Origin: Tanypteryx hageni
Lineage: Eukaryota; Arthropoda; Insecta; Odonata; Petaluridae
Assembly (NCBI GenBank): GCA_028673005.1
Contig: CM054113.1
Location: 39,560,117 to 39,624,116 of the forward strand
DNA: 64,000 nucleotides
Reading direction: 5' to 3'
Under the pieces are notes generated by a model. That model was not told where the DNA came from, ran no database searches, and saw nothing but the letters and a program-made list of their open reading frames with translations. The position numbers and the translations under genes are program-made. Of the stretch, positions 32,979-44,900 are shown in pieces; the stretch's first letter is position 1; the number at the start of each line of letters is the position of its first letter.

Positions 32979-34244
32979 AACAAGTAAGTTACCCTTGCTA
33001 AAGCAAGAGGTGGAAGCACGTTTTCTTTAATTTTCAGGGTTATCGTTTGCCTCCTCCTATGACGAAAGGAAAACTCTCACCGTTGGGATGTAGATCCTTA
33101 TTAGAATTTCTCATCCAAGAAAACTTGACTACTCTAGCATCAGTAGTTTCGAAACAATACCACAAAATTTTTGAGTTTTCCAAAAATGGAGCCACTTAGC
33201 GGAAAATCTATGAACCAATTAGAAAATCCAATCGGTAGAAAATATATAGATTGATAAGAACTATTTAACTCAAAAATTTTTCCTAATATTCTCAGTAGTT
33301 TGGCTACAATACCATTTCAAAGTTTTCAATTTTCCGAATTTGAAGCCATCTAGCGGAACATTTAATAATCACAGTGAAAATTCAATCAATGGAAACTTAA
33401 TGAAATGATCAGAGGTATCTAATCCAAAAAGAATTTTCCACATATCTCTTAAAACAAAAAAATGATTGTTCACAGACGGACGGACAGAAAGAGTGATCAC
33501 AAAAGAAGTTTTTTATTTGCTCAATACGTAGTATAGGGGAAAAAAGTATTGTTTTCATAAAAAAATCTATTTCGAGATTTCTACGTAAATACACGGTTTT
33601 GAGGTCTCCTGAACACGTTTTCTCGATGTTTGTCTATCTGTGTGTGTGCGTAAGTGCGTGGGTGTGTTTGTAGGTGATAGGAATTTTGTGGGCGCTCTAA
33701 CTCAGAGATCAACTTAAAATGTAATATTTGATATTTTTGTTAAAGAAACTGGAGTTGATTAGGTTTTGGTAAAAATCGGCCAACCGAAAGTGGGTGTTTA
33801 CTCTTGTCACATCCGTATTTTTGAAGTATTACCTTTAATACTTGATCAATTTCAAACATTACAGGAATAAAAGTTGTATGATAGTTAATTTTCTATAACT
33901 TTTGTTCAAAACATTTTCCAATATAATGAATTAAGAGATATTTTTAAAACTATATTTTTTAGCTGCCACCACCACCACCTGGAGACATTTTTTGTAAACA
34001 CTATATGCTTAGTTACATCTTAGTAACGCTCCTTTTTTTTCTTAATTGTTGGAGACTCGTGGCTATATCCAATATCAGAAAGCTACGGCATGAATTTATT
34101 TCTATTCTTTGTAGTCTGATTTCTCTCGCAGCTCCTTAAAATATTTATTGTCATTTAAAGTATTTCTAAGTTTTAGAAATATTACAGGTATGGAGAAAGT
34201 CATGTGGTGGCCACATCAATTTTTTTCTTTTAAGAAAACGTGCT
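32979..34244 (+). mobile_element. R2 copy 2, interrupted by an inverted R1 copy
   Basis: Left part 32979-33502 follows R2 copy 1 (CAAGTAAG, GGAAGCACGTTTTCTT, TTTGCCTCC, TAGCGGAAAATCTATGAACC, GTTCACAGACGGACGGACAG). The R2 right tail TTTCTTTTAAGAAAACGTGCT resumes at 34220-34244 after about 720 bases of R1. So R2 was already in place when R1 inserted. Confidence 0.7.
33503..34219 (-). mobile_element. R1 copy D, inverted, inside R2
   Basis: Read on the minus strand it shows the R1 landmarks in order: GATGTGGCCACCACATGACT, TTTCTCCATACC, AGGAGCGTTACTAAGATG, CCACCTGG, CTTTCGGTTGGCCGATTTTT, a CA-rich run and ACTTTCCCC-like DNA at the end. GT runs at 33637-33672 correspond to the CA tract. Confidence 0.7.
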
Positions 34245-35069
34245 AATCACAGGATAATATGCAATAATTTCCTTCATTTTCTTTTATTTTTCACTCAAAG
34301 ATATTTAATTTAAGCACTGCAAACCTCTTTGGAATTTAAGAACAAAAGGTAAAATAATCTAATAAATCATAACTTTGAAAGAATTAAACTTTTCCCTACC
34401 AACTGACTGCGACTAATCGAATAAAATATTTCTTAATCAAAGAAATCTTTTTAAACAGTATAATTTTAAATTTGATGCTATAAAAGCTTATAATACCGAA
34501 TAAATAATTTCTATATATTGCGAAGGCTACACGAAGAAAAAATTTCGCTACGGAAAGTTTGAGAAATGTGAAAGAGATTAAAAATTTTCCTTTGTAGTTA
34601 TGATGAGTGCGGCGATACTGGAAAATTTTATAAGACCCCTTATACCTTTCCTGAGCCCTATAGGGATTCGACGCTAGTTAAATTCGTGGCAATCAATAAA
34701 TCGAATACTTCACATGATAATAAATATAGAATTCTGATATACTTAGATTCAAGGCAGCGAAAAATTCATGTCGTAAAAGGAATGGCTAAAGATGACATAC
34801 AATATAATATTTAAAGTACCAAAATTATGAAGAGTAAAAAGAATAACTTATTGTACGGAGTAACATACGATCCATGATAATTTGAGTCATTTCCACAATA
34901 ATATGCATATAGAATTTAGTTCAGTAGGTACATAAAGCGACATAGATGATGAACTACTACATTTTCATTAATTTATTCCTTCGCTTACAGGATCTTTCAA
35001 AAATTAGAATGAAAGTAAAAAATTTGATCTGGCTTTGAAAGAAATTAATTAAAGCCAAGAATACGTTTT
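34245..35069. other. Intergenic AT-rich DNA
   Basis: No gene or bounded repeat is recognised. Confidence 0.4.
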
Positions 35070-35170
35070 TAAACGACCTGCTGATTCCCTCTTGTCTACG
35101 TACAATGGATATCTAAGAGATAGTGCAATGAAATGCTGGTCAGTTTCAATAGTTTAGGAACTTCCTGAAT
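35070..35170 (+). repeat. R4 dispersed repeat, copy 1
   Basis: AACGACCTGCTGATTCC, GTCTACG, ATGGATATCTAAGAGATAG, TGCAATGAA and TTTAGGAACTTCC match 36128-36230 in the same order. Part of the unit (GGGTATCTCAGAGGTAGTGC) also occurs at 36297, within the SINE at 36251-36575, so R4 may be the 3' part of that SINE family. Confidence 0.55.
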
Positions 35171-36127
35171 GAGACTCAAGAATACCTTAAGTTCTAATAA
35201 ATGACATATGCATGAGTCTTCTCATATCTGTATCCTTCTTTTACAAACAATGAGATAATTTTATACCTGCTGTTCTGGCGTCTATACAGTTACACCGACC
35301 CACATTACAAAAAGGTATAGTATACTCCATAAATGGAGTATATAGAGATTGCAATGGCGTTATTTATGGGAAATAAGGCGTAATTATATGATCCCGCGGA
35401 TTTTTTGTGGTAAATGTTGTCCTCTATCCAAAATAAACTTTTTAATCGATACCTTATAGACCATGTAAAAGCTAGAGAGAGAAAAATATGGTATTTAATT
35501 GTTGCTTGACGGAAGCCATTTAACGAGATACGAGTATACGTTTATTTAATTGTTTATATAAATTGGAAGTTCTAATTGACGGATGCAATTATAATTTGCC
35601 GATAAATTTAAAAAAGGAGCACTAAAACTTAATTTAATTCAAATCCGCCGCCGAGTAGTTTTGTAGATTAAACATGCGGACGGATGGACGGACGGAGGCG
35701 ACGTGCCCATAAGGCGTTCCGCTACTGCCGCTTCGCTGGTAAAGAACGCTTAATAATGTAACTGGACACTATATAATTTTTTCTGATAAATGGTCCATTT
35801 AATGTTGTTTATGCCGTCAAACTCTTTAATCTGATGAAATTTATTAAAATCGTTTCATCAGTTTTTGAGTAAATCGACATTTTGTGAACAACGGTAATAG
35901 CGAAGTATTCTCCATCGGCGAGTGATATGCCTTGTCTTTCTGCTATGAATAATGCCATATTTAAATATGACATAACATCATATTTTGTGAAACCGTTTAG
36001 GCCTTAGGGCCTCGCACAGATTACAAATAGAATTACAAAAACCACCAAGGGGTACCTAAAACCTGCAATCAATCAATCAATCTAAAAAACATCATTAAAG
36101 AATTTCAAAAAATTTCAGTGGTTTTTT
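35171..36127. other. Intergenic DNA with repeat-derived patch
   Basis: 35670-35745 contains GCGGACGGATGGACGGACGG, and 35830-35880 contains ATGAAATTTATTAAAATCG with TCAGTTTTTGAG. Both are typical of old transposon interiors. Nothing codes. AATCAATCAATCAATCT lies at 36067. Confidence 0.4.
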
Positions 36128-36233
36128 TTACGACCTGCTGATTTTCTCCGGCCTACGCGTAATGGGTATCTGAGAGATAGTGCAATAAATACCTGGTCCG
36201 TTTAAAAATTTTAGGAAGAAAGGCAACTTCCCG
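36128..36233 (+). repeat. R4 dispersed repeat, copy 2
   Basis: TACGACCTGCTGATTTTCTC, GGCCTACG, ATGGGTATCTGAGAGATAGT, GCAATAAATACCTGGTC and TTTTAGGAAGAAAGGCAACT correspond to copy 1 at 35070. Confidence 0.55.
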
Positions 36234-36250
36234 ATTATTAATTTCAGTAT

Positions 36251-36575
36251 GTATGTATGTATGCCCAGTCAATTCGCCTCTCTTACAGCACAAACGGGTA
36301 TCTCAGAGGTAGTGCAATGAATAACCGGGGAGGGAGGAGGGAAACCCGGTGCCGGCATTTGCCTGCTCTTACGAAGAACACCAGGGGGGCCAACAGCTTA
36401 ACGTCCCTTCCGAAGGACGGAACAGCTGAATTTGCGCGGTCTCCTCAAACTACGCAAACAGGGGGCCGTGTGACCTTTAGAAAAATCCTACTCGCGCAGG
36501 ATTCGTACCCGATGACTTTTTCAAGCATCGGGCGAGTAGCAGCCAGCGTCCTAACCACTACACCACCGGCACCCC
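36251..36575 (-). mobile_element. tRNA-derived SINE with perfect 15-bp TSD
   Basis: The unit is flanked by TATTAATTTCAGTAT at 36236-36250 and again at 36576-36590, a perfect 15-base direct repeat left by target-primed reverse transcription. On the minus strand the 5' head GGGGTGCCGGTGGTGTAGTG continues GTTAGGAC (A box). GGGTACGAATCCTGCGCG (B box) follows at tRNA-like distance. The body contains the GGGACGTTAAGCTGTTGG and GCCGGCACCGGG blocks also seen near 25.6 and 26.0 kb. The 3' tail is CATA repeats (plus strand GTATGTATGTATG, 36248-36260). It has no protein. Confidence 0.85.
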
Positions 36576-36590
36576 TATTAATTTCAGTAT

Positions 36591-39500
36591 AAAATTCAAC
36601 TAAGACTTTTTTAAGTGGAGAGGAAACACAATGAATGCAACAAACAGGCGACCCTATGCACAAACCAAATTCATTTATCATGCCCATCAATATTTTCCTT
36701 GTCCGTTTATTACGTTTCACTAACATGTATGCCAAAATATTAGCCTCTAATACCGTTATTTTGCATAGTAAGACTAACTTTTTTATATATGCTGCGGGTA
36801 AGACATTACGACCTCATCCGCCATCTCTGGGCAAATAAATGAATCCTGAACTGCTTACCGAAGTTTCCCCGTCGAGGCGCTGTGGCCTATGGTTGTTTTG
36901 AAATCCCCGGATGGAAGCTCTACCTCTTGGCGACGGCGAGAATCTTTTCCACGAGGGAGAATATTTTAAGACGAGTGGAAAGGGGCCGCGAGGATGCTGA
37001 GGCAAGATGGCGATGGGTAAGGAGAGTGCAGAGGAATTGGGTAAGGAGAGGGAGGGAAAATAGAGTGGGGAATATTTGAAATCGGGGAATAGGAGAGGTT
37101 GAAGACGTGAGAAGAGGGGAAGAGAGGATAGATATGGAGGATGGTGTAGTTTGGGTGGTGGGGGAAACATAGGCCTGAAGCAGATTGGAGATGGGTTGAG
37201 TGAGGAAAACTTCCTCTCGCACCAAGGTCGATCAAGAATAACTCCGGCATACACCAGGCGGTCGCCGTCTTCGGCCTAAAGTTTGAGAACACATGCACAA
37301 ATGTTTTTAGTTCCTAGAAATAGCTGCAAAACAGTCCTATCTCTAACAGACCTGAGGAAACTGTGGCGTCCGCCACCACAATTTAACTTATGCGCTTTTG
37401 ATCAAAATATTTAATGTATTAACAATTTTTTTCTATTATAAACATAAGAAATTAAAATAATCATATAATTATGATACATTAATTATAATAATAATATAAT
37501 TATGGATTTTACTGGTGAGTGTATGCTTTAAAATGTTTTCTATGCACATTACGAGCTTTTAGGTACTCGAGAACTGGACAACTTCCCCTCAAATTAAGAA
37601 TAGAAAAGTCATTTCAACTACAGCAGAGACGAATCAGACATCTGTAAATAAAAAGTATTTCGGATGTACATGGCCATCCAAATCTAACAATAACGATATT
37701 TGTTTAAATATGGCTAAATATAAGTTTTTAATTAACCGATACTTAATTATGAGGGAAGAGTATTATTCGTTACGTAACAAAATATAAGCATCATAATCAT
37801 GTATCATTGTACATGTGAGGCTTATAATTTTATTCCATTATTGTATGGAAAGCTTGTTGGATTTATTTTGAAAACTGCGAGGATAAAATACCAAGAAACC
37901 ATTCACGAATCCATCTCAACCCAGAATAAACTATTACACATTCTCCAACTAAAACTGAATGTTTTTGACACGACTACAAAGGAAAAGTTTTACATAGCAT
38001 TGGGGACATCCCCAAGGAAATAATCTATATAATTTTAAAAGGACGGAAACAAGAAAATGTTCAATGAAAATAGCAACGGAAGAAATTATGCGGAAAAATA
38101 GATGAAAAATAATATTCAATGAAGAAACTGAGTCAATTTGTCTTATTCGTCGGATGAAGTAAAGAAATGCGATGAGCTCATACGACCAAGATCAAATCTC
38201 AGCCAGAATAAATAAAACTGCTTGGGAGCAAGAGTAGATGATCCTGGATGACTCTCCATATCTGTGAGAAAAATCGGGGGAAAAAAATGTAGTAACACAC
38301 TTGCGCCGTTAAGTTAGGCAGCACGCATAACACACAGCACCGCTGGTTGCATGTTCTTCAGGCGCTTCATAAAATTGTAACTTGATGGGATCAACGGTAA
38401 TAAATTTAGTTTTCACAATTTGATTACCATTTTTTTAGCTAGAAGATAAGCAATAAGTCCTAAACTATATACAGAGAGGTTTAACTTTCATTAAAAAGTG
38501 GCTTTAATTGTATGCAGGATTAAGACAGTTTGTTTTAATGTACATAATTTTTTCATATTTGTGAGATCAATCACTGATTAACAAACTAATAATTTTAAAT
38601 CTTCTAATAATTTCCTCTTGGCTAACTAAGAATCATTAATGAGAGATATGATTCTGAAATAATTAATGGAACACTACTGCTTTTATTTGTTCTTCATCCA
38701 TTTCCAATCCTGAAATACTCGTTTTAAAACTTCTCTATATGTGTAAAAATGCTTAGAATACGAGAGCTAATTCAATTAAAACGGTTTAAAAAGTTAGACA
38801 AATAATTTTATTACGCTCGTTCTTAAATTAAGATACTTTCATTTTATGCATTCTTTGAGGCCACACAGTTTCTATACACTTTACTGGATAATTATCATCA
38901 TTTCTTCCGAAAAGATCCCAAGTTCATGTAAATTATCAACATAAAAATTTGAAGGAAAATATTATGATTATACCATTTTGAAATTGATCTTTTTGGAGAT
39001 AACCCATTTAAGATAATTTTCGTTTGCTTTATTAATTTCGATTTTGATTTTATGGGAGAAATATATGAATGAAAAAGCTTCAGCAACATGCATATAAAAA
39101 TAATTGCAAATATAGATGTCTTTTACTCTGTAATAGAAAACTCCTACGCGAAGCCTTATCAAATAAATATACAGTTTGCTCTATATTAATGCCATCAATA
39201 AAGGTTAAGGTGACGTTAAGCTATGGAAACATAAATCAAAGCTTAACTTTGAGAATTGGATTAATTCTGAAACAGGGAAAAAGAAAACTGTAAAATTTCA
39301 CTTTAAAATGAAACTGCAGTTTCCCTTTTCCGTTCAAGAAAAATTTTCATTTAATTTTTGTTTTCATTTTATATAACGAAGAACACGTGTCCCATTATCG
39401 CTCAGTATTAATGGGAAGACGTCATTTTACTTATCCATATAATTATAGTCGTCGGCAGGAATATTTATAAGATTATTTTACCCCATCTTTGAAAAATAAA

Positions 39501-40060
39501 ATATTTTAAGAAAACATAACGATAAAACTGACTGTAGTTCCATAAATAAATATTTAAAACACATAAATAAACCTTAAATATATTTTATAAACTCATAATG
39601 TTAAGCCAAACGTATTAACCCGGTTTTTTTATGCGTCTATTCATTTTTGTTATAAATATGAGGATGAGATAATGCCAATCTATCACATGTAATGATTCCC
39701 TTTTATGCTTTTTTAAGTGACAATTTCTTGCCCTGAAATGTAAACTAGACTATTATGAACTGTATAATGTATGTAACACGTTTAATGCCTTACTTCGATA
39801 CAAATTTTAAGGAATGGCACACACTTTTGGAAACGCGAAATAAATTCAGCCTTTTTTATTGCCTGGCCCGGAGAAAACTTTTACGACCTTCTCATTGTTG
39901 GCGAAAATTTGAAGATTTTCTTTTTTTCGAAAATAGGCTTGACCTGGATATTTTAGGAAAAGACGACAAGAATTATCCATGACGTAGTAGCATCGTCCCT
40001 AGCTCTGGGTGAAAAAACTTGCTAAATGTGTAAAAGCAAGTGTAACGCATGCGTCACCAT
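36591..40060. other. Intergenic DNA, no recognised gene
   Basis: 36840-37250 is less AT-rich, with a purine-rich stretch at 37010-37160, and gives Pro/Ser/Leu-rich artefact frames on the minus strand. The rest is AT-rich. The frame at 37799-38023 (+) has no recognisable domain. Confidence 0.45.
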
Positions 40061-40064
40061 GTGT

Positions 40065-40890
40065 TACGGAAGAGTAAAGAATAAGGTGAAAGGGTGAGGG
40101 AGGAAATGAAAGGAGAGGAATATGGAAAGCAGGAAGATTAGAGAAGGTTGGGCTGAGGAATTTGAAAAGGGGGAGAAAGTAAAGGAGAAAGGAGGAGAAA
40201 GGGGAAAGGAAGATATGAAGAGAAAAATTGAAGGAAAGAATGGGGAGTGGATGGAAATGAAAGGGAGAGGGATAGAAATGAGATGAGGAAGGAAAAGAAG
40301 AGAGGAGGGTATAGGTATGCGAGAAGAAAGAGGATGGCTCATTGGAGTGGGGATGAGAGGAGAAGGAAGGAGAGAAGGAAGGAGCAGGGAAGAGAGGAGT
40401 AGGAGGGAAGGGAGGAGGAAGAAGGGAAGAGAAAAGGGGAATACGGAGGATAGATTGGAGGAGGAAGGAAGGTAAGGGGGCGAGCGGTAAGAAGAGGAAG
40501 AGTTAAAGGAGGAAGGAAAGGAGGGAGAGGAAGGAGGGAGAAGAAGGAAGGAGAGGAAGGAGTGAGAGGAAAAAGGGAGAGGTAGAAGGGAGAGGAAGGA
40601 GGGAATGGATATAAGGAGTGGGAAGTTGAACCGTACCACACCTCAACCCCTTCCACGGCGTCATAGATCCCGGAATAGTCCACGGCTGACGCATTCTTAG
40701 TTTCTCGCCACCAGATTAACTTCAGGTGAGAGTAAGGAAAGACGAAAGGAACGAGAAATGAGATAGGAGAAGGGAAAGGGATGCGGATGGGGAAGGAATA
40801 AAGCTGCGCTGGAATGGAATAAGAGAGAGAAGGGAAGACGAATATGGAACATAATATTAAGAGGAAAGATAAAGTGGAAGGAATTTAAGA
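40065..40890. repeat. Purine-rich low-complexity tract
   Basis: About 0.8 kb of GGAAGGA, GAGAGGAAG and GGAGGAAG units on the plus strand, interrupted at 40630-40720 by mixed sequence. The long minus-strand frame (40064-40639) is Ser/Leu/Pro/Phe low complexity, an effect of composition. Confidence 0.8.
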
Positions 40891-43800
40891 AATGATAACG
40901 AATGCTAAAAGTGATTATAAGTGACGAAAGGTAGTTGTAAAGATATATAGCATAAGAGAAAATAAACGAAGCTAATTTAAAACTCTACCGGCTCAAATTC
41001 AGAATAAAATATTATGTATCAAAGGTGAAACGAAAGATTTGCGAGATTCAACGCAGTAAGAATTTCGAAAAAACTCGGAATATTTCTCTTTAAAATTTAC
41101 ATACATACGCAAATATAAAAATAAAACACGATATCAATATAGACCACATTTGAGGGAGCTGGAAAGTCCTGAATATACATGATTGAAGTCGACCATAAAA
41201 TAGAATGAAGAAGTTTTTGTGCACACACACACATGCATTCACGAGTGTGTGTGTAAATGTACAGCTTCCTATTGTCTTGTTGGATTTGACCCACATGTCT
41301 TCAGTCTCTCTACCTCTGACGATTTCCGTTATGCATTCTTTCCTGTTTTTGTCTTTTGAAGCTTCCAGATGATGCAGTCAACGACGAAGAATTTACATAA
41401 GAGTTGAAAGGAAGGCTCTCGTCCAATTTTATTCTAAGAACATCTAACAAGGATTTTCGCTGCTCAAACATTTGTCAGCAGAAATATCTTTCAACTAGAG
41501 TTCATCGTCAATATTTGGAGTAAAATAAATACCCACCAAGTTAAATCTCTGCTTTTGCAACATATAATGTCTCCTTTTTACTTAAATGGTTTCAGACAAC
41601 AATACAATGATTAACGTCAAGTTCAAAAATTTTATCATTTCGATACTTTTCTATCAATCTTTTAAAACTTTTTACGCTCACACACTAATTAAGGATAAAA
41701 TTTTACCTATAAAAATCTATAATGTTCCATGCACAATAAAACGTACCTTATAAATCCAAATATTACAATAATTCATTCGAGAGTTGTCGAACTCGTCTTA
41801 TGGCTGAAAACAAAAGCAAGAATAAACACCTAACTACAAAAAATTGAAAAAATGAAGGACTTGTCTTAGATGTCTCCTATAAGGTTATAAAAAACTAGAT
41901 GGGTATTTGCTACAATGCAGCCATCTTTAGTGGTGACTCACCGAAAACGGATTCTAAATAAGAATACTTTGATAGTTAAATGCTTATTATGGAATTTATT
42001 ACAATAGTATTGAGTAATGTTACATCTTCGATTGGTTTGCAATGCACCCTACTTTATTTATTTATTAATTTTCAACAGAAATAACCCGTGGATTACTTAA
42101 TGAAATGTTTCCTTTCCTACCTTAAATTTATCTTCCTCAAATGGGCCTGTAGTTGCTTCGATGTTGCAACGGCATAATGGTCTAGGTTGAAGAACTTCGT
42201 AAAATTCCTCCAAATCAGATGTTAATGATACACGTAAAAGTCTTCACTGAAAAAATGTGACTATTGCATGTTTTTTACACCACACTCAGGTTACTAAAAT
42301 AATTTTTAAAGATCCTTAATTTTTCGCGATATTTTTGTACCCAAAACTCCTGCGAGCATGTCATTTTTGAGGCAGGAGTTTCTGTTTAGAGCCATCCGCA
42401 TCAATTATTTTGGTTGGCATTCGTTACGTCTATTTTTCAAAATCCAAACACATACCAGAAAACCAAATTTTACGCCCGTTTTCCAATTAAAATCGTTTTA
42501 TAGCCATAAGAAAATTTAAACATATATCTTTATTATAAACTGCATTTGACGTTTATTATCTTTTTTTGGGCTACGAAAAACTATTTTAAAAGGACTGGAC
42601 AATGACCCGTTTCTTCCCTTTTTACAAAGACCACCCACCACATTTGGAATGGTCTCATTGAAGAACTCTGACTAAATTTCTCTATTAATACCTGTTTTCC
42701 AGTTTTCCCTTCTTATTTAGTTCCATATGCAACTTGGAAAAAGATAAGACTTATGAGAGAACATAATCTTTTAAACGGCATAATTTAAATATAACTACAT
42801 ATTTGATATTTTAACATCAAGTTTGCAACTGAAATAACTTCATTATATATATATATGATTAAGCAGCTATTTGTTATAGATATAATAGTTAATCTTAGGT
42901 TTTGAAATATTTTGTATCGCTATGATTTAATTTGATAATTTAACACTGAGATATTTTATATTCATACTCTCTGACTCTCTCTACATTCTCAAAACAGAAA
43001 AACTTCCAAGCAAGCTCAATCCCATGGCCCTCTCCTTCCAATTCTCCTTTCTCTGATTCATATAAATAAAAAACTACATTATTTTTTGCGGTGTATTTAC
43101 ACGGCCAACAATAGGCCTATAAAATTTTCATCAAAATAATTTAATGCTATAATTTCATCCACCAGCGAAGGATCTGGGTGTCTGGGACGTGCGTATATTT
43201 GTACAAGCCAGGCTGGGATGCGTGCCTGCTGGACGGAAAATAAATAAAGTTTGCGAAATTGTCCTCATAAGTCTCGCTTTTGATAAAGCCAACAATTTCT
43301 GGTTTAACTTCAAGCGGATTCTCCGCAAAAATATGTATTTTAATAATTAGAAGAACGATTGTTTCACAAAGCGTCAGAAGGTTAAAAAAATGATTCTTTA
43401 TTTTTATTCCGTATCTAACTCTGTTTGCTCATCGAACTGTATGTTCTACGCATTCAGTTTAATTATCATTAATTTTTTCGACGATTCTTAAGTTCTGTTA
43501 ATAGATATCGATTGCTTTCGTTTAGAAATGCTGATTGCTAAACTAATTATAATTCTCATGCCAAAAACAAAACAATATTTGCAATTTCAATTAAAAGTTT
43601 TTAATTTTCCAGTAAATGAAAGAGGAAGAGAGTCTGGAGAAAACTCCAATCTTTGTAAGCATCGGAAGAAAGGAGGTACCTTACTTATCCGAATATAAAA
43701 CGACCCGAATGTTAGACGACCCCCAAAAAATTGGTATTTTTAGAAGGAAAGAAGCAGTTACCTGAATATATGACGACGCCCCATTAGCAGAATTTTAAGT

Positions 43801-43974
43801 TATGTATAGAAGAACAATTTTCAACTTTAGTTAGCCTCCAACGCCGTACGTTCGCTTTACTAACACTGAATTTACATGTTGCTTCAGAGTTACTTGTAAT
43901 TTCCGCAAATTTAACAACTATCAATTTAAAGTTCCTATCATAACTAAAACGCATCAATTTTTATATTTGTGACA
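40891..43974. other. Intergenic AT-rich DNA
   Basis: Only a small CA/TG hairpin is notable: GCACACACACACATGC at 41220 faces GAGTGTGTGTGT at 41243. No gene is recognised. Confidence 0.45.
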
Positions 43975-43982
43975 TGCTAGAC

Positions 43983-44260
43983 CAGTGGTTTTCAAGTGCG
44001 GCCATCAGAAACTTAATGCAGCCACCAGCAAAATTACGTTTCAATCATAGGAATAATAAATATGCAGACTGCGATGAATATTGCGATGTCACATGTTTTA
44101 TAAGTAATATTTACTATTGTTATTTTATCTCATTAAACTTTTGAGGCGCCTTACGTAGAATAACAAACATCATTTTCCCTTATATTTAACAATTCGCCCA
44201 CCACAACATGGCGAGTGGCCGCAGATGCGGGTACGACGAATTCTTCTCTGAGAAACACTG
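43983..44260. mobile_element. hAT MITE with perfect 8-bp TSD
   Basis: The left CAGTGGTTTTCAAG and right (CAGTGTTTCTCAGAG on the other strand) ends are hAT-like. TGCTAGAC stands on both sides (43975-43982 and 44261-44268), a perfect 8-base duplication. Subterminal GCGGCC and GGCCGC blocks face each other. It is non-coding, 278 bp. Confidence 0.85.
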
Positions 44261-44689
44261 TGCTAGACCCTTTCTTTCTAACACGGCCTTCAATGATTTA
44301 ATAGTTTTTACAAAGCATTTTTTCACTTTAACTTTCAAAAATAATGCATCGTCTACAATTGAACTACCCGCAAACTGTTGACACCTTTGACCACGCGAAT
44401 ATAAGATGATCCTTCAGTTTTCAGGCGCAAAAATCTGAAAAAATACCTCGCCTTATATTCTGATAAATAAGGTAGTTGTGTGAAAATTTGCATAGACAAT
44501 TTTCTTCTGCCTCCACAAATTTGATAATTTGCATGCATGTATAATTCAAATTTTTTTCGAAGCAATTATCAAATTTTATCATTGAAATTTGTATAATATT
44601 CAGTTCAATCGGCTCCAAAACCAATCAGCAACCTGCAGGCATCGAAGCTATGATGTAAATTTTAACATAGGAAATTATTTAAGAAAAAT

Positions 44690-44900
44690 TATGCTCACAA
44701 ATCCTTTTCTGATGAAGTTTCAACGTTAATAAATCGTTTAGACTTGATTTTCACCTATGTCAGGCAACAAAATCTCTAAGTAACTTCTGATATAAACTCT
44801 TATCCGGCCCGCCGAAGCTCGCGAGACTTCCAGTGCGGTCTTCCGAAACATTCACAACTACGCAAGTGACCTGCCATATAAAAAAGGTTTCCGATCCTTT
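44690..44900. mobile_element. Second copy of the hAT-2-nested MITE, truncated
   Basis: It shares ordered blocks with 21825-22058: CCTTTTCTGATGAA, TAAATxxTTTAGA, CCGCCGAAG, CAGTGCGGTCTTCCGAAACA, and an end AAAGGTTTCCGATCC that matches AAAGGTTGCCGACGCC. The left terminus is missing or too diverged to see. Confidence 0.55.

Noticed and set aside
36490..36575. tRNA gene (Asp/Glu-like start GGTGTAGTGGTTAG)
   Set aside because: It is the head of a retroposed SINE with a 15-bp target duplication; the cloverleaf is not complete.
36814..37298. Overlapping minus-strand frames up to 146 residues
   Set aside because: Pro/Ser-rich, three frames overlapping on the same low-complexity DNA; no recognisable protein.
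37799..38023. 74-residue plus-strand frame
   Set aside because: Looks protein-like in composition but has no recognisable motif or gene context.
40064..40694. 191-residue minus-strand frame
   Set aside because: Composition artefact of the purine-rich tract (Ser/Leu/Pro/Phe repeats).
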